A stretch of DNA of 64,000 nt, taken from positions 57,820,955 to 57,884,954 of the forward strand of contig CM066032.1 of assembly GCA_033557465.1 (NCBI GenBank), in the 5' to 3' direction. Position numbers and translations under genes: made by a program. Positions 31,667 through 41,615 of this stretch are shown here, one piece after another (within the stretch, counting starts at the first letter, position 1; every line of letters starts with the position of its first letter). The notes beneath the pieces are model-generated. The model was given only the letters and a program-made list of their open reading frames with translations. It had not been told where the DNA came from and made no database searches. This DNA is from Ichthyophis bannanicus. Its lineage: Eukaryota > Chordata > Amphibia > Gymnophiona > Ichthyophiidae.

Positions 31667-31907
31667 GGAGGGGGCTTTCTCGAAGCTGGGAAATTGAGGG
31701 AGAATGGCCAGCTCGCTTTTCCAAGTTGGGTGTATGCGAAGTATGGAAGGCACAGCACTGAAGATTGTCGATATAAATCTGACCTCTGTTGCTGGTACAA
31801 TGGGGTAACCAATCCAACATTTACTATCCGTGTGATCGGCGCCGATAGAGCCTACCTGCAAATGGCATCAAACCAAGGAGGGAGTTCCAAAACTTGTCCC
31901 AACTATG
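31667..31907 (+). CDS. Host gene, second coding exon (241 bp), product unknown
   Basis: Flanked by a strong acceptor (TTTGTTTTTCCTTTAG) and a consensus donor (ATG|GTAAGT at 31908). Open from the first base in phase 0, matching the first exon, and ending in phase 1. The 80 codons include LAFPSWVYAKYGRHS, a cysteine cluster (DCRYKSDLCCWYNGV, four Cys within about 15 residues counting C-R-Y...CC) and FTIRVIGADRAYLQMAS. The sequence is not low-complexity and is free of transposon motifs. It encodes more than half of the visible protein and needs at least one more exon, which I could not locate downstream. I do not recognise the family, and no function is offered. Confidence 0.65.
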
Positions 31908-31957
31908 GTAAGTTGCAGTCTTCATGCTCTTCTTCATGTTAAGTAATACTAAGTCAT

Positions 31958-32524
31958 AAAAAAGAAATATGACGCTTAGTGCTCCTTGATCAATTGCGCC
32001 TTCTACAGCCTAAAGGTAAATGGGAGAGATTACTAGTGCGTAAAGCTTGTCTGGTGGGCAAAGGTCCTATATTGCATAACTGGCGAGATAAGACTCCGCC
32101 CTCTTTTTGGGAATGGCGTAACGCCTTTCATCAGCTGATGCTGTTGGAGGCTAGATACGCCCGAGGTAATGTCAAACGCTGGCCACTTTTTCAAATGCTT
32201 TGGGATCCCTATCTCCAGAATTTAAGTTCTCGTAGTAGGAATGAAGTCTTACAGTTGGGTTCTTAGGCTGATCTGTGTGCTACAGGATTCAGCCTCGGAA
32301 TGGTGTGGGGGGGTCTCCTGGGTTGGATGCGACGACCGGGGGGGGAGCGGGGGAGGGGGGGGTTGATTTTGGAAAAGCGCACCTGTATGTCCTGCTTGTT
32401 CTGCTGGACGGGGATAAGAATTCACCCCCTCCTGGAGCTTGTTTGCTGTTTTGGCCTGTTGTTCTTACATGGTGTTTATAAATAAAGTTTGGAAAAAAGA
32501 AAGAAAAAAAAAAGAAATATGACG
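31958..32524 (+). mobile_element. L1/Tx1-type LINE 3' fragment with target duplication
   Basis: The insertion (about 31975-32507) is bounded by a duplicated AAAAAAGAAATATGACG (31958-31974 and 32508-32524) and has an A-rich tail. It sits 50 bp into the intron after the second exon. Confidence 0.8.
31979..32266 (+). pseudogene. L1/Tx1-type ORF2 extreme C-terminus
   Basis: A 95-codon frame with NWRDKTPPSFWEWRNAFHQL and RYARGNVKRWPLFQMLWDPY, which resembles the last residues of Tx1/L1-group ORF2 proteins. Only this terminal segment was copied. Confidence 0.6.
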
Positions 32525-32605
32525 ACAGAAAAAGACCACATGGCCTATCTAGTCTGTCCTTCCATATCAACCACTACAACAGTCCCCTTTTTTCCTTTAG
32601 ATATC
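32525..32605 (-). mobile_element. CR1 3' end remnant
   Basis: Top-strand 'gaccacatggcctatctagt' and 'ccttccatatcaaccactac' match the minus-strand CR1 end seen at 10695 and 39675. Confidence 0.7.
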
Positions 32606-32960
32606 CAAATAATTGGGCTCAGGAGTTATTTATTAAAAATAATCCATGGTTTCTCACAGAGGTAATGCATCCAACTGGATTAATTTTTCTCATTAATCTC
32701 AAACAAAACTACTGACAAAGGAGCATAAAAATCTTTAAACGTCTTAGGAAAAGAAATATCTGCTGGAGGAAAAAGACCTCAGAATATCTCCTGTAGATTA
32801 TTCTTTATATGTACTTTCTTTGTAAGACCCAAGATTGATCCTCCTAGATCATAAAAAACCTCAAACCTTTTCAAGTGCAATTAATCCTATTTATAGAACT
32901 GATAGAGCCATAATTGTATTAGAATTCTCTTAATCAGAGCAAGTCCACTCTAATATAATA
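32606..32960. other. Unassigned intronic or intergenic sequence
   Basis: AT-rich, with no recognisable repeat or coding signal. Confidence 0.4.
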
Positions 32961-33230
32961 GAGGAGGAGTAGTCTAGTGGTTAGGACAAGGTACTTCAGG
33001 CCAGAGAGCCAGGAGTTCAAGTCCCACCTGGGGACAGCAATCTCAGGCCAGAAGGACTGGGCTTCATAGTCCTATAGGCACTCCTGTGGTCTTGGGCAAG
33101 CCACTTAACCCTCCATTGCCCATGTTCCCTGTATGTATTAGCACATGTGTCTCATATCCCCTCATGTTAAATATTGACCACTTTGACCCGGTGAAAAGCA
33201 GGACATAAAAACAGCTAAATAAATAAAAAT
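32961..33230 (+). mobile_element. CORE-SINE
   Basis: GAGGAGGAGTAGTCTAGTGG head, GTTCAAGTCCC B-box-like word, core GTCTTGGGCAAGCCACTTAA and a TTTGACCCGGTGAAAAGC tail followed by (AAAT)n. Confidence 0.88.
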
Positions 33231-33276
33231 AAATATGTGCACCTAAATAAATAAAAATAATATGTGCACCCAAATT

Positions 33277-33918
33277 TAATAGTCATTCAGGGCCTAGCAT
33301 CAGCAAAGTACTTTTAGTTTAAATTTAAAACACAGAAGAGAGCTTTCTGGTTAAATTTAGAACCCAGCAGAGAGCTTGTAGTTTAAATTTCATAATAAGT
33401 TAGAGCCTAGCAGCAGCAAAGAGCTATAATTTAAATCAAATAAGAATATAGATTAGCAAAAAAGACAAAACAGGGTCAGTACTCTTTGAGCAGCAAATAG
33501 TCTTCTAGAGACCTTTACAAAGAGGCCTTCTACCTAGGGGGCAAGAGACCTGTGAAACTTTTTCAATAGGTGTTAACACCAGGTGGCAGATCAAAAGGCC
33601 ATTTTGAAAGACTCCTTCTATCAAAGCAAGGACTCTTAATCATCCAGGAAGTTGGTCACAGCTTACCTCAGCAGCACAGGCATAAAAAGCTCAACCAGAG
33701 CTCTGTGATCCTCAGTCTTGAAAGACTAGAAAAGGGGACTGTTACTTCTGGAGAGAGATCTGCATTTGTGAGTATATACTTCTGGGAATTTTCTGAAAGG
33801 AATTATTTTTTATTAAAGCTAATTAATCTGTGAACCCACTATTTTTTGTTAAATCAGTCAGGGCCTAGTAGCAGCAGTTTAAGTTTACATTTAAAACACA
33901 GAAGAGAGCTTTCTGGTT
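33277..33918 (+). repeat. Repeated 5' modules of a CR1-type LINE, left part
   Basis: Contains modules with the words CAGGGCCTAG, AGCAGCAAAG, AGAGAGCTTTCTGGTTAAAT and CTTGTAGTTTAAATT. The 33285-33450 segment is repeated almost exactly at about 34560-34738, and a third diverged start appears at 33858. They lie directly upstream of a CR1 ORF2, which suggests promoter-type monomers. Confidence 0.6.
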
Positions 33919-34538
33919 AAATTTCATACCCGGATTTAAAAATTACCGTCCAACCAGTTTATATGAAAAAATCAACAATATGTTGTCCTAAACCACTTTT
34001 TATTTGTCGGAAAGGCCAATCAAGTATAGAGGAGACATGCCACTTAACGTTGTGGCCCGTCCTTTTTAATTAATCAAAAGCTCTATTTTATTATAAAAAA
34101 CAGCAACACTTAGCTGCAGAGTAGGCTGCTCCAGTAACGCCTAAAACAGTAGTAGCACAAAGAACGACGTGTCACGTTTCGGGGGAAATGAGATGAATCC
34201 CCCTGCTTCAGGTCAAGTCCACTTGTGCGTTGTGAAATCAGCCCAATAACGACAGCCGTGAGGACCGGTGCTTTAACATTCCACCAGCCACCACCAACGC
34301 TCATTAGATTACATCAAAACACACCTGTCAGGTGAATTCAAAAAGAGGAGCCAATAAGAGCAGAGAAGGGGGAGGAACCACCAATCAGGGAACGCCCCCA
34401 AGACCAAAAAAATATAAACATAAACATTTTCATATAAACTGGTTGGACGGTAATTTTTAAATCCAGGTCTCTTTTTGATGATGTTTATTTTTTGACTGGG
34501 TTATAGGTATTTTTGATTTGTTGATAAATTTCATACCC
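33918..34538 (+). mobile_element. Fold-back element 2, same family as element 1
   Basis: The element (33932-34524) is flanked by a 14-bp duplication, TAAATTTCATACCC (33918-33931 and 34525-34538). Its ends carry inverted repeats of about 38 bp (GGATTTAAAAATTACCGTCC at 33932; the complement ends near 34467). A 57-bp right tail (GGGTTATAGGTATTTTTGAT) matches the tail of the 2041-2622 element. One hammerhead-like core lies at 34162-34215. It interrupts the repeated 5' modules of the neighbouring CR1. No coding sequence. Confidence 0.7.
34162..34215 (-). ncRNA. Hammerhead-like ribozyme core in element 2
   Basis: On the minus strand: TGAC, CTGAAGCA, stem II GGGGGA...TTCCCCC, GAAAC, stem III ACGT/ACGT with a GAC loop, C, GTTC. 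Stem II differs from element 1 yet still pairs, and the same CUGAAGCA deviation is present. Stem I is weak (about three pairs). Confidence 0.45.
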
Positions 34539-34805
34539 AGCAGAGAGCTTGTAGTTTAAATTTAATAGTCATTCAGGGCCTAGCATCAGCAAAGTACTTT
34601 TAGTTTAAATTTAAAACACAGAAGAGAGCTTTCTGGTTAAATTTAGAACCCAGCAGAGAGCTTGTAGCTTAAATTTCATAATAAGTTAGAGCCTAGCAGC
34701 AGCAAAGAGCTATAATTTAAATCAAATAAGAATATAGCTTACCTCAGCAGCACAGGACAGGGTACTATGTAGCAGCCCTCTTTTAATAAGAGTAAAGTAG
34801 CCCAA
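34539..34805 (+). repeat. Repeated 5' modules of the CR1, right part
   Basis: A near-copy of 33277-33450, running into the leader 'cttacctcagcagcacagga' that also occurs at 33663. The ORF2 frame begins shortly after. Confidence 0.6.
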
Positions 34806-35385
34806 ATGCCCTCGAGTATGGAGCAGACAGAGCTTAAAGATCCCAAATTACCCATGTCTACCAATAGCCAAATTAATATGAATAAAATACAGTCTCTAAA
34901 ATGCTTGTATGCAAATGCTAGAAGTCTAAAAAATAAGATGGGAGAGTTAGAATATATAGCACTAAATGAGAGGTTAGATATGATTGGAATATCAGAGACA
35001 TGGTGGAAAGAGGACAACCAGTGGGACACTGTGATACCTGAGTACAAACTATATCGTAATGATAGAGCTGATCAAATTGGTGGAGGGGTTGCGCTCTATG
35101 TTAGAGAGGGCATTGAGTCAGAAAGGATTAAAGTTTTGCAGGAAACAAAATGTGCTGTAGAATCTCTATGGATTGAAATTCTATGTAAAAAGGGGAAGGC
35201 GATGGCAGTGGGGGTGTACTATCGACCACCGGGCCAAAATGAACAAATGGATGATGAAATGCTCAAAGAAATCAAGGAAGCTAACAAAAGTTACAGCGCA
35301 GTAATAATAATGGGCAATTTCAATTACCCCGGTATCGACTGGGTCAGTCTCATGGCAGGACATGCTAGGGAGATAAAGTTCCTAG
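34806..35385 (+). pseudogene. CR1 ORF2 endonuclease, first part
   Basis: The first frame codon is an ATG (MPSSMEQTELKD). The endonuclease follows: LKCLYANARSLKNK (metal-binding Asn), IGISETWWKED (metal-binding Glu), GGGVALYVREGI, VGVYYRPPGQ and IIMGNFNYPGIDW (Asn where active enzymes have GDFN). It is open to the insertion point in the middle of a codon. The D-to-N change in the GDFN box is a likely inactivating difference. Confidence 0.85.
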
Positions 35386-36692
35386 TGTGATAGTGACAGC
35401 ACTACTGATCAGATGGAATGGGAAAATAGTGAGCAGTCTGCCTTTAAAAGTAAGAGCAAGACAGGTTCCCATAGCAACAGAATGCTTTCAGCTAGAACGG
35501 AGCTCAGCCATAGTGCTGACGTAGAAGCTGAATGCAGCTCTGATGACTTCCACCTGAGTAACCAGAGGGGTGTGGCTGCAGGAGGAAGCCATTTTAAACC
35601 GGCTTCAGAGTCAGACTTTAATTCAAGGGACTGGAGGAGTTCAGGAAACTCGAGGAGTTCAAGGACCTCAGGATTAGAAGGAGGAAAGAGAAAGGAAGGC
35701 ACAGAGAAGCCTCGACAGCAGTCTGAGCCACTCAAGCAGCAAAGGTACACAGGAAAGCAGCAACAAGGGAAACTTGGGAACCCAGGTCAAGTTGAGAAAG
35801 ATTCTGGAAGGTCCATTTCCTTTAACCCTGAAACACTGGAAGCAAAGCCTCTGTGGAAGCTACCCGAGGGAAAGGTAAAACAGTTTGCCTGCACGAGGGG
35901 AGAAAGCTCTGAGTACAGAGAAGCCATTGCCAGTAAAGAAGGTACATCTGCATTATTTCCTAACCAGAAGCTTGCTGAAGAAATAGTACAGCAGTTAAAA
36001 GCTAGTGCCAATAAGAGCAGAGATAGCACGGCTCTGAAAGCTGCTCATATTAGAAACATTCTTACCAAATGCTTTGAACCAGACATAAAGGCTGTAGTGA
36101 AAAGTTTAAGTAAGAACCAGTTTCCTGCCTTAGAAAAAGACACTGCTAATGAGAGGGACGACTTCATAGGGCAGCTGCAAGAAGTTATCCACGAGTTGCA
36201 GTCTAAAAGTTCCCCAAAGCAGCGCTACAATGATTACAGTGAGGATATGATTATTGACCCAGAAAACAAGTCTGATATATCTGAGAGTTGTGAGATGGAC
36301 TGTTCTCTGTGTAAGATTGACCATTTGGACTTACGTTAAACGCCAACTTTGTATGAGGAAAATACAAAGATGTTCTGCCTGTTTATATGCGGTGAAGAAA
36401 CAGTTTATTACCTGCTTTGTTTTCTGACTTTAATTTGCTCCTGATTTTCCTATTGTTTTGCCGTGCCATGTTTTGAGCCATTGAACCCATGTGCAAGGGA
36501 AGAATCCCCAAATAAATATTTATCTGTTTAAAAAAAAAAGGACCCTCGTGCCACAACACATTTGTTGAATAGCTACTTAAACTACAACTCCCAGCAACCC
36601 TTGCTGCTATAGTAGTTAATAAGGACGCTTGAAAACATATAAGAGGTCGCCCTCGCTATAGAGCCATCTGCCCTAGGCGGGGGAACAGGACA
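35386..36692 (+). mobile_element. TGT...ACA element with 4-bp duplication, solo-LTR-like
   Basis: Its boundaries are fixed by the split CR1 ORF. CTAG is duplicated (35382-35385 and 36693-36696), the ends are TGTGATAG and CAGGACA, and there are no terminal inverted repeats beyond TGT/ACA. Inside are a 308-codon ORF, an AATAAA (36511-36516) followed by ten A's (36530-36539), then a TATAAG box (36638-36643). TG...CA ends plus a 4-bp duplication suit a solo LTR. The order ORF, polyadenylation signal, TATA is unusual. A Ginger-type DNA transposon also ends TGT...ACA, but it would have longer inverted repeats. Confidence 0.65.
35413..36339 (+). CDS. Intact 308-codon ORF inside the LTR-like element, unknown product
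   Basis: Starts 27 bp inside the element and fills 71% of it without a stop. The N-terminal 150 residues are Ser-, Gln- and Lys-rich and probably disordered. The C-terminal half looks folded and helical (NQKLAEEIVQQLKASANKS, HIRNILTKCFEPDIKAVVKS, FIGQLQEVIHELQSK) and ends in an acidic CEMDCSLC segment. No RT, protease, zinc-knuckle or transposase motif was seen. It could be an LTR-internal accessory ORF, a captured host cDNA (the AATAAA and A10 after it fit this), or a gag-like protein. I do not recognise it. Confidence 0.5.
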   Translation: MEWENSEQSAFKSKSKTGSHSNRMLSARTELSHSADVEAECSSDDFHLSNQRGVAAGGSHFKPASESDFNSRDWRSSGNSRSSRTSGLEGGKRKEGTEKPRQQSEPLKQQRYTGKQQQGKLGNPGQVEKDSGRSISFNPETLEAKPLWKLPEGKVKQFACTRGESSEYREAIASKEGTSALFPNQKLAEEIVQQLKASANKSRDSTALKAAHIRNILTKCFEPDIKAVVKSLSKNQFPALEKDTANERDDFIGQLQEVIHELQSKSSPKQRYNDYSEDMIIDPENKSDISESCEMDCSLCKIDHLDLR

Positions 36693-36696
36693 CTAG

Positions 36697-38600
36697 ATGA
36701 CATAAATGACTGCTTCTTGCAGCAGCTGGTTCATGAACCGACCAGAGGGGAAGCCATATTAGACCTAGTCCTTAGTGGAACACCAGATCTAGTGCAGGAG
36801 GTAAGGGTGTTGGGGCCACTTGGCAATAGTAATCATAGCATGATCGCCTTTGATTTAATTAGTGGAGGAGGGATAATACGGAAATCCACAGTACTACCTT
36901 TTAACTTTCGAAAGAGAGACTATGATAAAATGAGGAAACTAGTTAGCAAAAAACTAAAAGGAGCAGTTGCAAAGGTTAAAGACTTACATCAAGCTTGGGT
37001 TTTGTTGAAAAATACTATCTAGGCAGTCCAGACCAGCTGTATTCCACGCTTTACGAAAAGTGGAAGGAAGTCCAAAAAACTGCCAGCATGGTTTAAAGGT
37101 GAGGTCAGAGAGGCTGTTGTTGCCAAAAAAGCATCTTTCAGGAAATGGAAAAAAGAGCCAAACGACGAAACCTGGAAACAGCACAAGCACTGGAAAGTCA
37201 AATGCAAGGCATTGATAAAGCAGGCAAAGGGAGAATTTGAGAAGAAGCTTGCTGTGGAAGCAAAAACGCAAAATAAAGATTTTTTCAAGTACATTCGTAG
37301 CAAAAAACCTGTGAGAGAGTCAGTTGGTCCATTAGATGATAGAGGAGTTAAAGGGGCACTAAGAGGCGACAAGGCGATAGCGGAGAGACTGAATGAATTC
37401 TCTGCTTCGGTCTTTACTGAGGAAGATGTAGGGATGTTACCCATGACTGAAGTGGTATTTAAAGGTGCAGAAGAATTGAAGGAAATATCGATACATCGAG
37501 AAGATGTATTACAACTATTAGATAAACTGAAGACTAGCAAATCACCTGGGCCGGATGGTATACATCCAAGGGTGTTGAAAGAACTGAAATATGAGATTGC
37601 AGACCTGCTATTAGTAATCTGTGAACTATCATTAAAATCATCTCTAATACCTGAAGATTGGAGGATCGCCAATGTAACACCAATTTTTAAAAAGCGTTCC
37701 AGGGGTTATCTGGGAACCTACAGACCAGTGAGCCTCAAGTCAGTACCAGGAAAAATGATAGAAACCATCATAAAGAATAAAATTACTCAGCATGTAGATA
37801 GTCATGGCCTAATGGGAGACAGCCAACATGGCTTTAGACAAGGAAAATCTTGTTTTACTAATCTGTTGTGTTTTTTTGAAAGTGTGAATAAACAGGTGGA
37901 GAAAGGTGAGTCGGTTGATATAGTGCATCTGGACTTTCAGAAAGCCTTTGACAAGGTCCCTCATCAGAGACTTTTGGCAAAACTAAAGAGTCATGGGATA
38001 GGAGGCAGTGTACTACTGTGGATCAGGAACTGGTTAAAAGATAGAAAGCAGAGGGTTGGGCTAAATGGCCAATTTTCCCAATGGAGAAAGGTGAATAGTA
38101 GTGTACCCCAGGGATCTGTGCTGGGTCCGCTGCTTTTTGACATATTCATAAATGACCTGGAAAGTGGAATAACGAGTGAGGTTATCAAATTTGCAGATGA
38201 CACAAAACTATTTAAAGTTGTTAAAACCCAAGAGGATTATGGAAAATTGCAAGAGGATCTTGATAAATTGGAAGACTGGGCATCAAAATGGCAGATGAAA
38301 TTTAATGTGGACAAGTGCAAAGTTATGCACCTAGGGAAGAACAACCCAAACTATGGTTACACAATGCAAGGTTCCACATTAGGAACCACCACCCAGGAAA
38401 AAGATTTAGGCGTCATTGTGGATAACATGTTAAAACCCTCGGCCCAGTGTGCAGCAGCGGCCAAGGGAGCAAATAGAATGCTAGGTATCATAAGGAAAGG
38501 AATGGAAAATAAACCAAAAGATATTATAATGCCTCTATACCGTTCCATGGTGAGACCGCACCTTGAATATTGTGTGCAATTCTGGTCGCCGTATCTTAAC
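36697..38600 (+). pseudogene. CR1 ORF2: endonuclease end and reverse transcriptase
   Basis: In frame with 34806-35385 once the insertion and one CTAG are removed. Reads LVHEPTRGEAILDLVL, GNSNHSMIAFDLI (His of the endonuclease active site region), then a single stop TAG at 37020-37022. After that come a basic linker and a full RT: SPGPDGIHPRVL, YRPVSLKSVPGK, QHGFRQGKSC, HLDFQKAFDKVPHQ (motif A), SSVPQGSVLGPLLFD, KFADDTKLF (FADD, motif C) and KCKVMHLGKN. Apart from the one stop and the insertions it is open, so this copy is young. A sister copy lies at 42488-44061. Confidence 0.9.
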
Positions 38601-38757
38601 CCTCCATAGCCCATGTTCCCTGTAAAATAGTTATCTCCAAGTTATAATGCCCTGTTCAATGTAATTTCAGTTTGTTCAAGGTAAACCGCACTGATGCAGA
38701 ATAGCGCGGTATATAAGAGAATGTAATAAATAAATAAAAATAAATAAATAATAAATA
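38601..38757 (+). mobile_element. LINE 3' tail inserted in CR1
   Basis: Contains 'ccctccatagcccatgttcc', GTAAACCGCACTGATGCAG, ATAGCGCGGTATATAAGAG and an (AAAT)n tail. This is the same stem-loop and tail as at 4392-4456. It splits the CR1 codons for YL and the following [11 protein letters not shown] segment. Confidence 0.75.
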
Positions 38758-39234
38758 AATATAGAGTTATTAGAAAAGGTTCAGAGAAGAGCCACCAAAA
38801 TGGTAAAGGGGATGGAAGGATACCCCTATGAAGAAAGGCTAAAAAGGTTAGGACTCTTTAACCTGGAACAGAGACGGCTGAGGGAAGATATGATAGAAGT
38901 CTATAAATTAATGAACGGAGTGGAACGGGTCAATGTAGATCGATTGTTTACATTATCAGAATATAGAAGGACTAGGGGACATGCAATGAAGCTACAGGGT
39001 AAAGTATTTAAGACTAATAAAAGAAAATATTTTTTCACTCAACATGTAATCAAACTCTGGAATTTGTTACCGGAGGATGTAATAAAGACTATTAGAGTAG
39101 CTGGGTTTATAAAAAGGTTTGGACAAGTTCCTGGAGGAAAGGTCCATAAACCATTATTAAGAAGGGACCCAGGATATCAATGCTTGACCCAGTACAAGCA
39201 TTGCGGTACCTGTGTCTTTTGGGGATGCTGCTAG
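38758..39234 (+). pseudogene. CR1 ORF2 C-terminal domain
   Basis: [58 protein letters not shown], and the end of the ORF before the 3' tail. The frame is open to its stop at 39232-39234. Confidence 0.85.
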
Positions 39235-39330
39235 GTACGTATGACCTAGATTGGCCACTGTTGGAAACAGGATACTGGGCTTGATGGACCTTGGTCTGAC
39301 CCAGTATGGCATATCTTATGTTCTTATGTT

Positions 39331-39640
39331 CAAGGACCTGCTGGTTTCTATTTCGCTCATGCCATCAAGCTCACTCCTAAACCAGGGTATGTTGAAGATT
39401 ACTTTGGTTTTTCAGCTTTACTGCGACTGCACATCAGCCCTTTGCATCGGTCCAAAAAGGTTTCCTTCTGGAATTCCTAAGATGTAAAGTGCATAAGCAA
39501 TATATGAAGATGCATGTGGAAATTCTTTATAAACAGGCTGGTGGCAGCCAATTCTATTGGGACAAGATCTGTATCTTTATAATGTGTTTTCTTGGTTTCT
39601 GATTACATTTGTTGGTACTCAAGGATCTTCTCTTTCTCCA
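39331..39640. other. Unassigned
   Basis: No repeat or coding feature was recognised. Confidence 0.4.
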
Positions 39641-40560
39641 CACAGAAATATAGAAACAAAATGGCAGAAAAAGATCACATGGACTATTTAGTCTGCCCTT
39701 CCATATCAACTACTACAACAGCCCCCTTTTTTGAGATACTGTACTCTGTGTTTGTCCCATGCTTTTTTGAATTCAGATACTGTCCTCGAGTTCACCCCCT
39801 CCATTGGGAGACTATTCCATGGATCCACCACTCTTTCTGTAAAGAAATATTTCCGCATATCATTCCTGAATCCGCATATCATTCCTTAATCTTCTTTCAT
39901 CCTCATCCTATGTCCCCATGCAGTATAGCTTGCTTTCAATCGAAAGAGTCTCTCCTCCTGTGCATTTATTATCTCCTCTATCCCACCTTTCCTCTAAAGT
40001 ATACATATTAAGTTCCTTAAGTCTTCCTTCATATCTTTTATAATGAAGACCACTAACCATTTTAGTAGTCACCCTCTGGTCTGACCCCAACCTGCCTATA
40101 TCCTAATGAAAGTGCGGTCTCCAAAACTGCACACAATACTCTAAATGAGGTCGCACCAAAGACTTATACAGAGGCACTATCACCTCTTTTTTCTGCAGAT
40201 CATTCCTCTCCGTATGCACCCAAGTATCCTTCTAGCTTTTGTCATTGCCTTTTCTACCTGTTTAGCTACTTTAAGATCATCAGACATAATTACGACTACA
40301 TCCTGCACTTCTTTTGCGGACAGACTTAGCTCACCCCCTACACTGTACAGCTCCTTTTGATTTTTGCAACCCAAATGCATGACCCTGCATTTTTTAGCAT
40401 TAAATTTGTAGACAATTCTTCAAATCTCTCCTCATGTTATCTACACCTTCCTGGGTGCCTAGTCTATTGCAGATTTTGGTATCATCCGCAAAGAGGCAAA
40501 CCCTACCCGACAGCCGTTCCGCATTACCAACAAAGATGTTAAAAAGAATCAGACCAAGGA
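39641..40560 (-). pseudogene. CR1 3' fragment (minus strand)
   Basis: Starts at the CR1 terminal word ('agaaatatagaaacaaaatg') and reads, on the minus strand, a MYTLEERWDRGD-like segment, a [20 protein letters not shown] segment (about 40200-40290), and the FADDTK region remnant near 40480. It has many frameshifts and is truncated at 40560. Closest to the 10676-14460 CR1. Confidence 0.75.
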
Positions 40561-40770
40561 CAAAGTACAAAACAGTCACTTGGTACTAACACTTCTATCC
40601 CTAGTGTTCTGTTTTCTGGTTTTTATGCCTTAAGCTTTTGAATGATGGGAAGAGGAACACCTCAGGTCATCACAAATTCTTCATTCTCCTCAGTTCTTGT
40701 GGGCTTATGTCACTGTTTTGTTTCTTAATTTCCATGGAATGAGACCTGTTGCCTTATTTGGGGTCATTCC
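40561..40770. other. Unassigned
   Basis: Nothing recognised. Confidence 0.4.
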
Positions 40771-41270
40771 GATGGTGGGGGGGGGGGGGACCGACTGGAA
40801 ATGGTCTGTGATGGGGGGGAAACAGATTGGAAATGGGCTGTGATGGTAGGGGGGAACGGAGTGCAATTGGGCTGTGATGGGGGGAAGACTGCAAGTGGGC
40901 TATGATGGTGGTGGGGGGGGGGAAACAGACTGGAAATAGGCTGTGATGGTGGGGGGGGGGGAAGGACTGCAATTGGGTTGTGATGGGGGGAATGGACTGC
41001 AAATGGGTTGTGATGTTGGGGGGGAATAGACAAAATGGGCTGTGATGGTGGGAGGGGGGAAACTTGGACTGGAAATGGGCTGATCGTGACTTGAATAGGA
41101 TTAAGTGGGCTGACGAGGGGGTTAGGATTGGAAATTGGCTGATGGAGGAGCTTGGAGTGGAAGTGTGCTGACGGGGGACTGGAATGGAACTGGAAAAGAG
41201 CATATGGGGGGCTAGGACTGGAAATGAGCTGATGAGGAGCTGGAATAGGACTGGAAATGGGCTGATGTTT
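40771..41270 (+). repeat. G-rich degenerate minisatellite
   Basis: Repeats of GACTGGAAATGGGCTGTGAT separated by G-runs of 6-10 bases, unit about 40-55 bp, becoming more diverged to the right. Pro-Ser-rich minus-strand open frames are composition artefacts. Confidence 0.8.
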
Positions 41271-41439
41271 ATAGTACTTCCTAATGGGCTTGGCGGTTGG
41301 CACTGGAATATAGTAGCGTAGAAATCTGTTAGTCTTTCTTTATCCAGACACTATATAAGAAGCATGTTTACTAAAAATGCATGTTAACATTATGCAAATA
41401 TTTATGCAAATGAGGCTCCCTATGCAAATGAGGCCCCAC

Positions 41440-41615
41440 AATTCATCTCCGCACATGGTCCCGCACCTCCCTTGGGCCGCCCCTGCTGCCTCCCAGTCCA
41501 TTGCCAGCCTAGCACTCTCTCTCTCCCTCCTCTGCCAGTCCACCAGTACTCACTCTGTCCTGTCTTCCCCTCCCCTCCATTCCCCTGTAAGTCCCCAGCA
41601 CTCGCTCTCCCTCCC
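41440..41615 (+). repeat. CT-rich degenerate repeat, left part
   Basis: Repeats of CCAGTCC, CCAGCACTC and CACTCTCTCTCCCTCC words. The same words resume at 44105-44340, suggesting that the L2/CR1 nest was inserted in one CT-rich locus. Confidence 0.6.

Larger units (their letters stand above)
34539..39330 (+). mobile_element. CR1-type LINE, almost complete, with insertions
   Basis: Repeated 5' modules, ORF2 (34806-39234 with interruptions) and the CR1 3' end ('gaccttggtctgacccagta', TTATGTTC repeat) at 39330. Interrupted by a 1307-bp TGT...ACA element (35386-36692) and by a LINE tail (about 38600-38757). Removing the first restores the frame exactly. ORF1 was not seen between the modules and ORF2. 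Confidence 0.85.

Noticed and set aside
35386..36692. CACTA-type DNA transposon
   Set aside because: CACTA appears only outside the right border and in the wrong orientation; there are no terminal inverted repeats beyond TGT/ACA.
40764..41303. Pro/Ser/His-rich minus-strand frames of about 150-180 codons
   Set aside because: Translation of a G-rich degenerate repeat.
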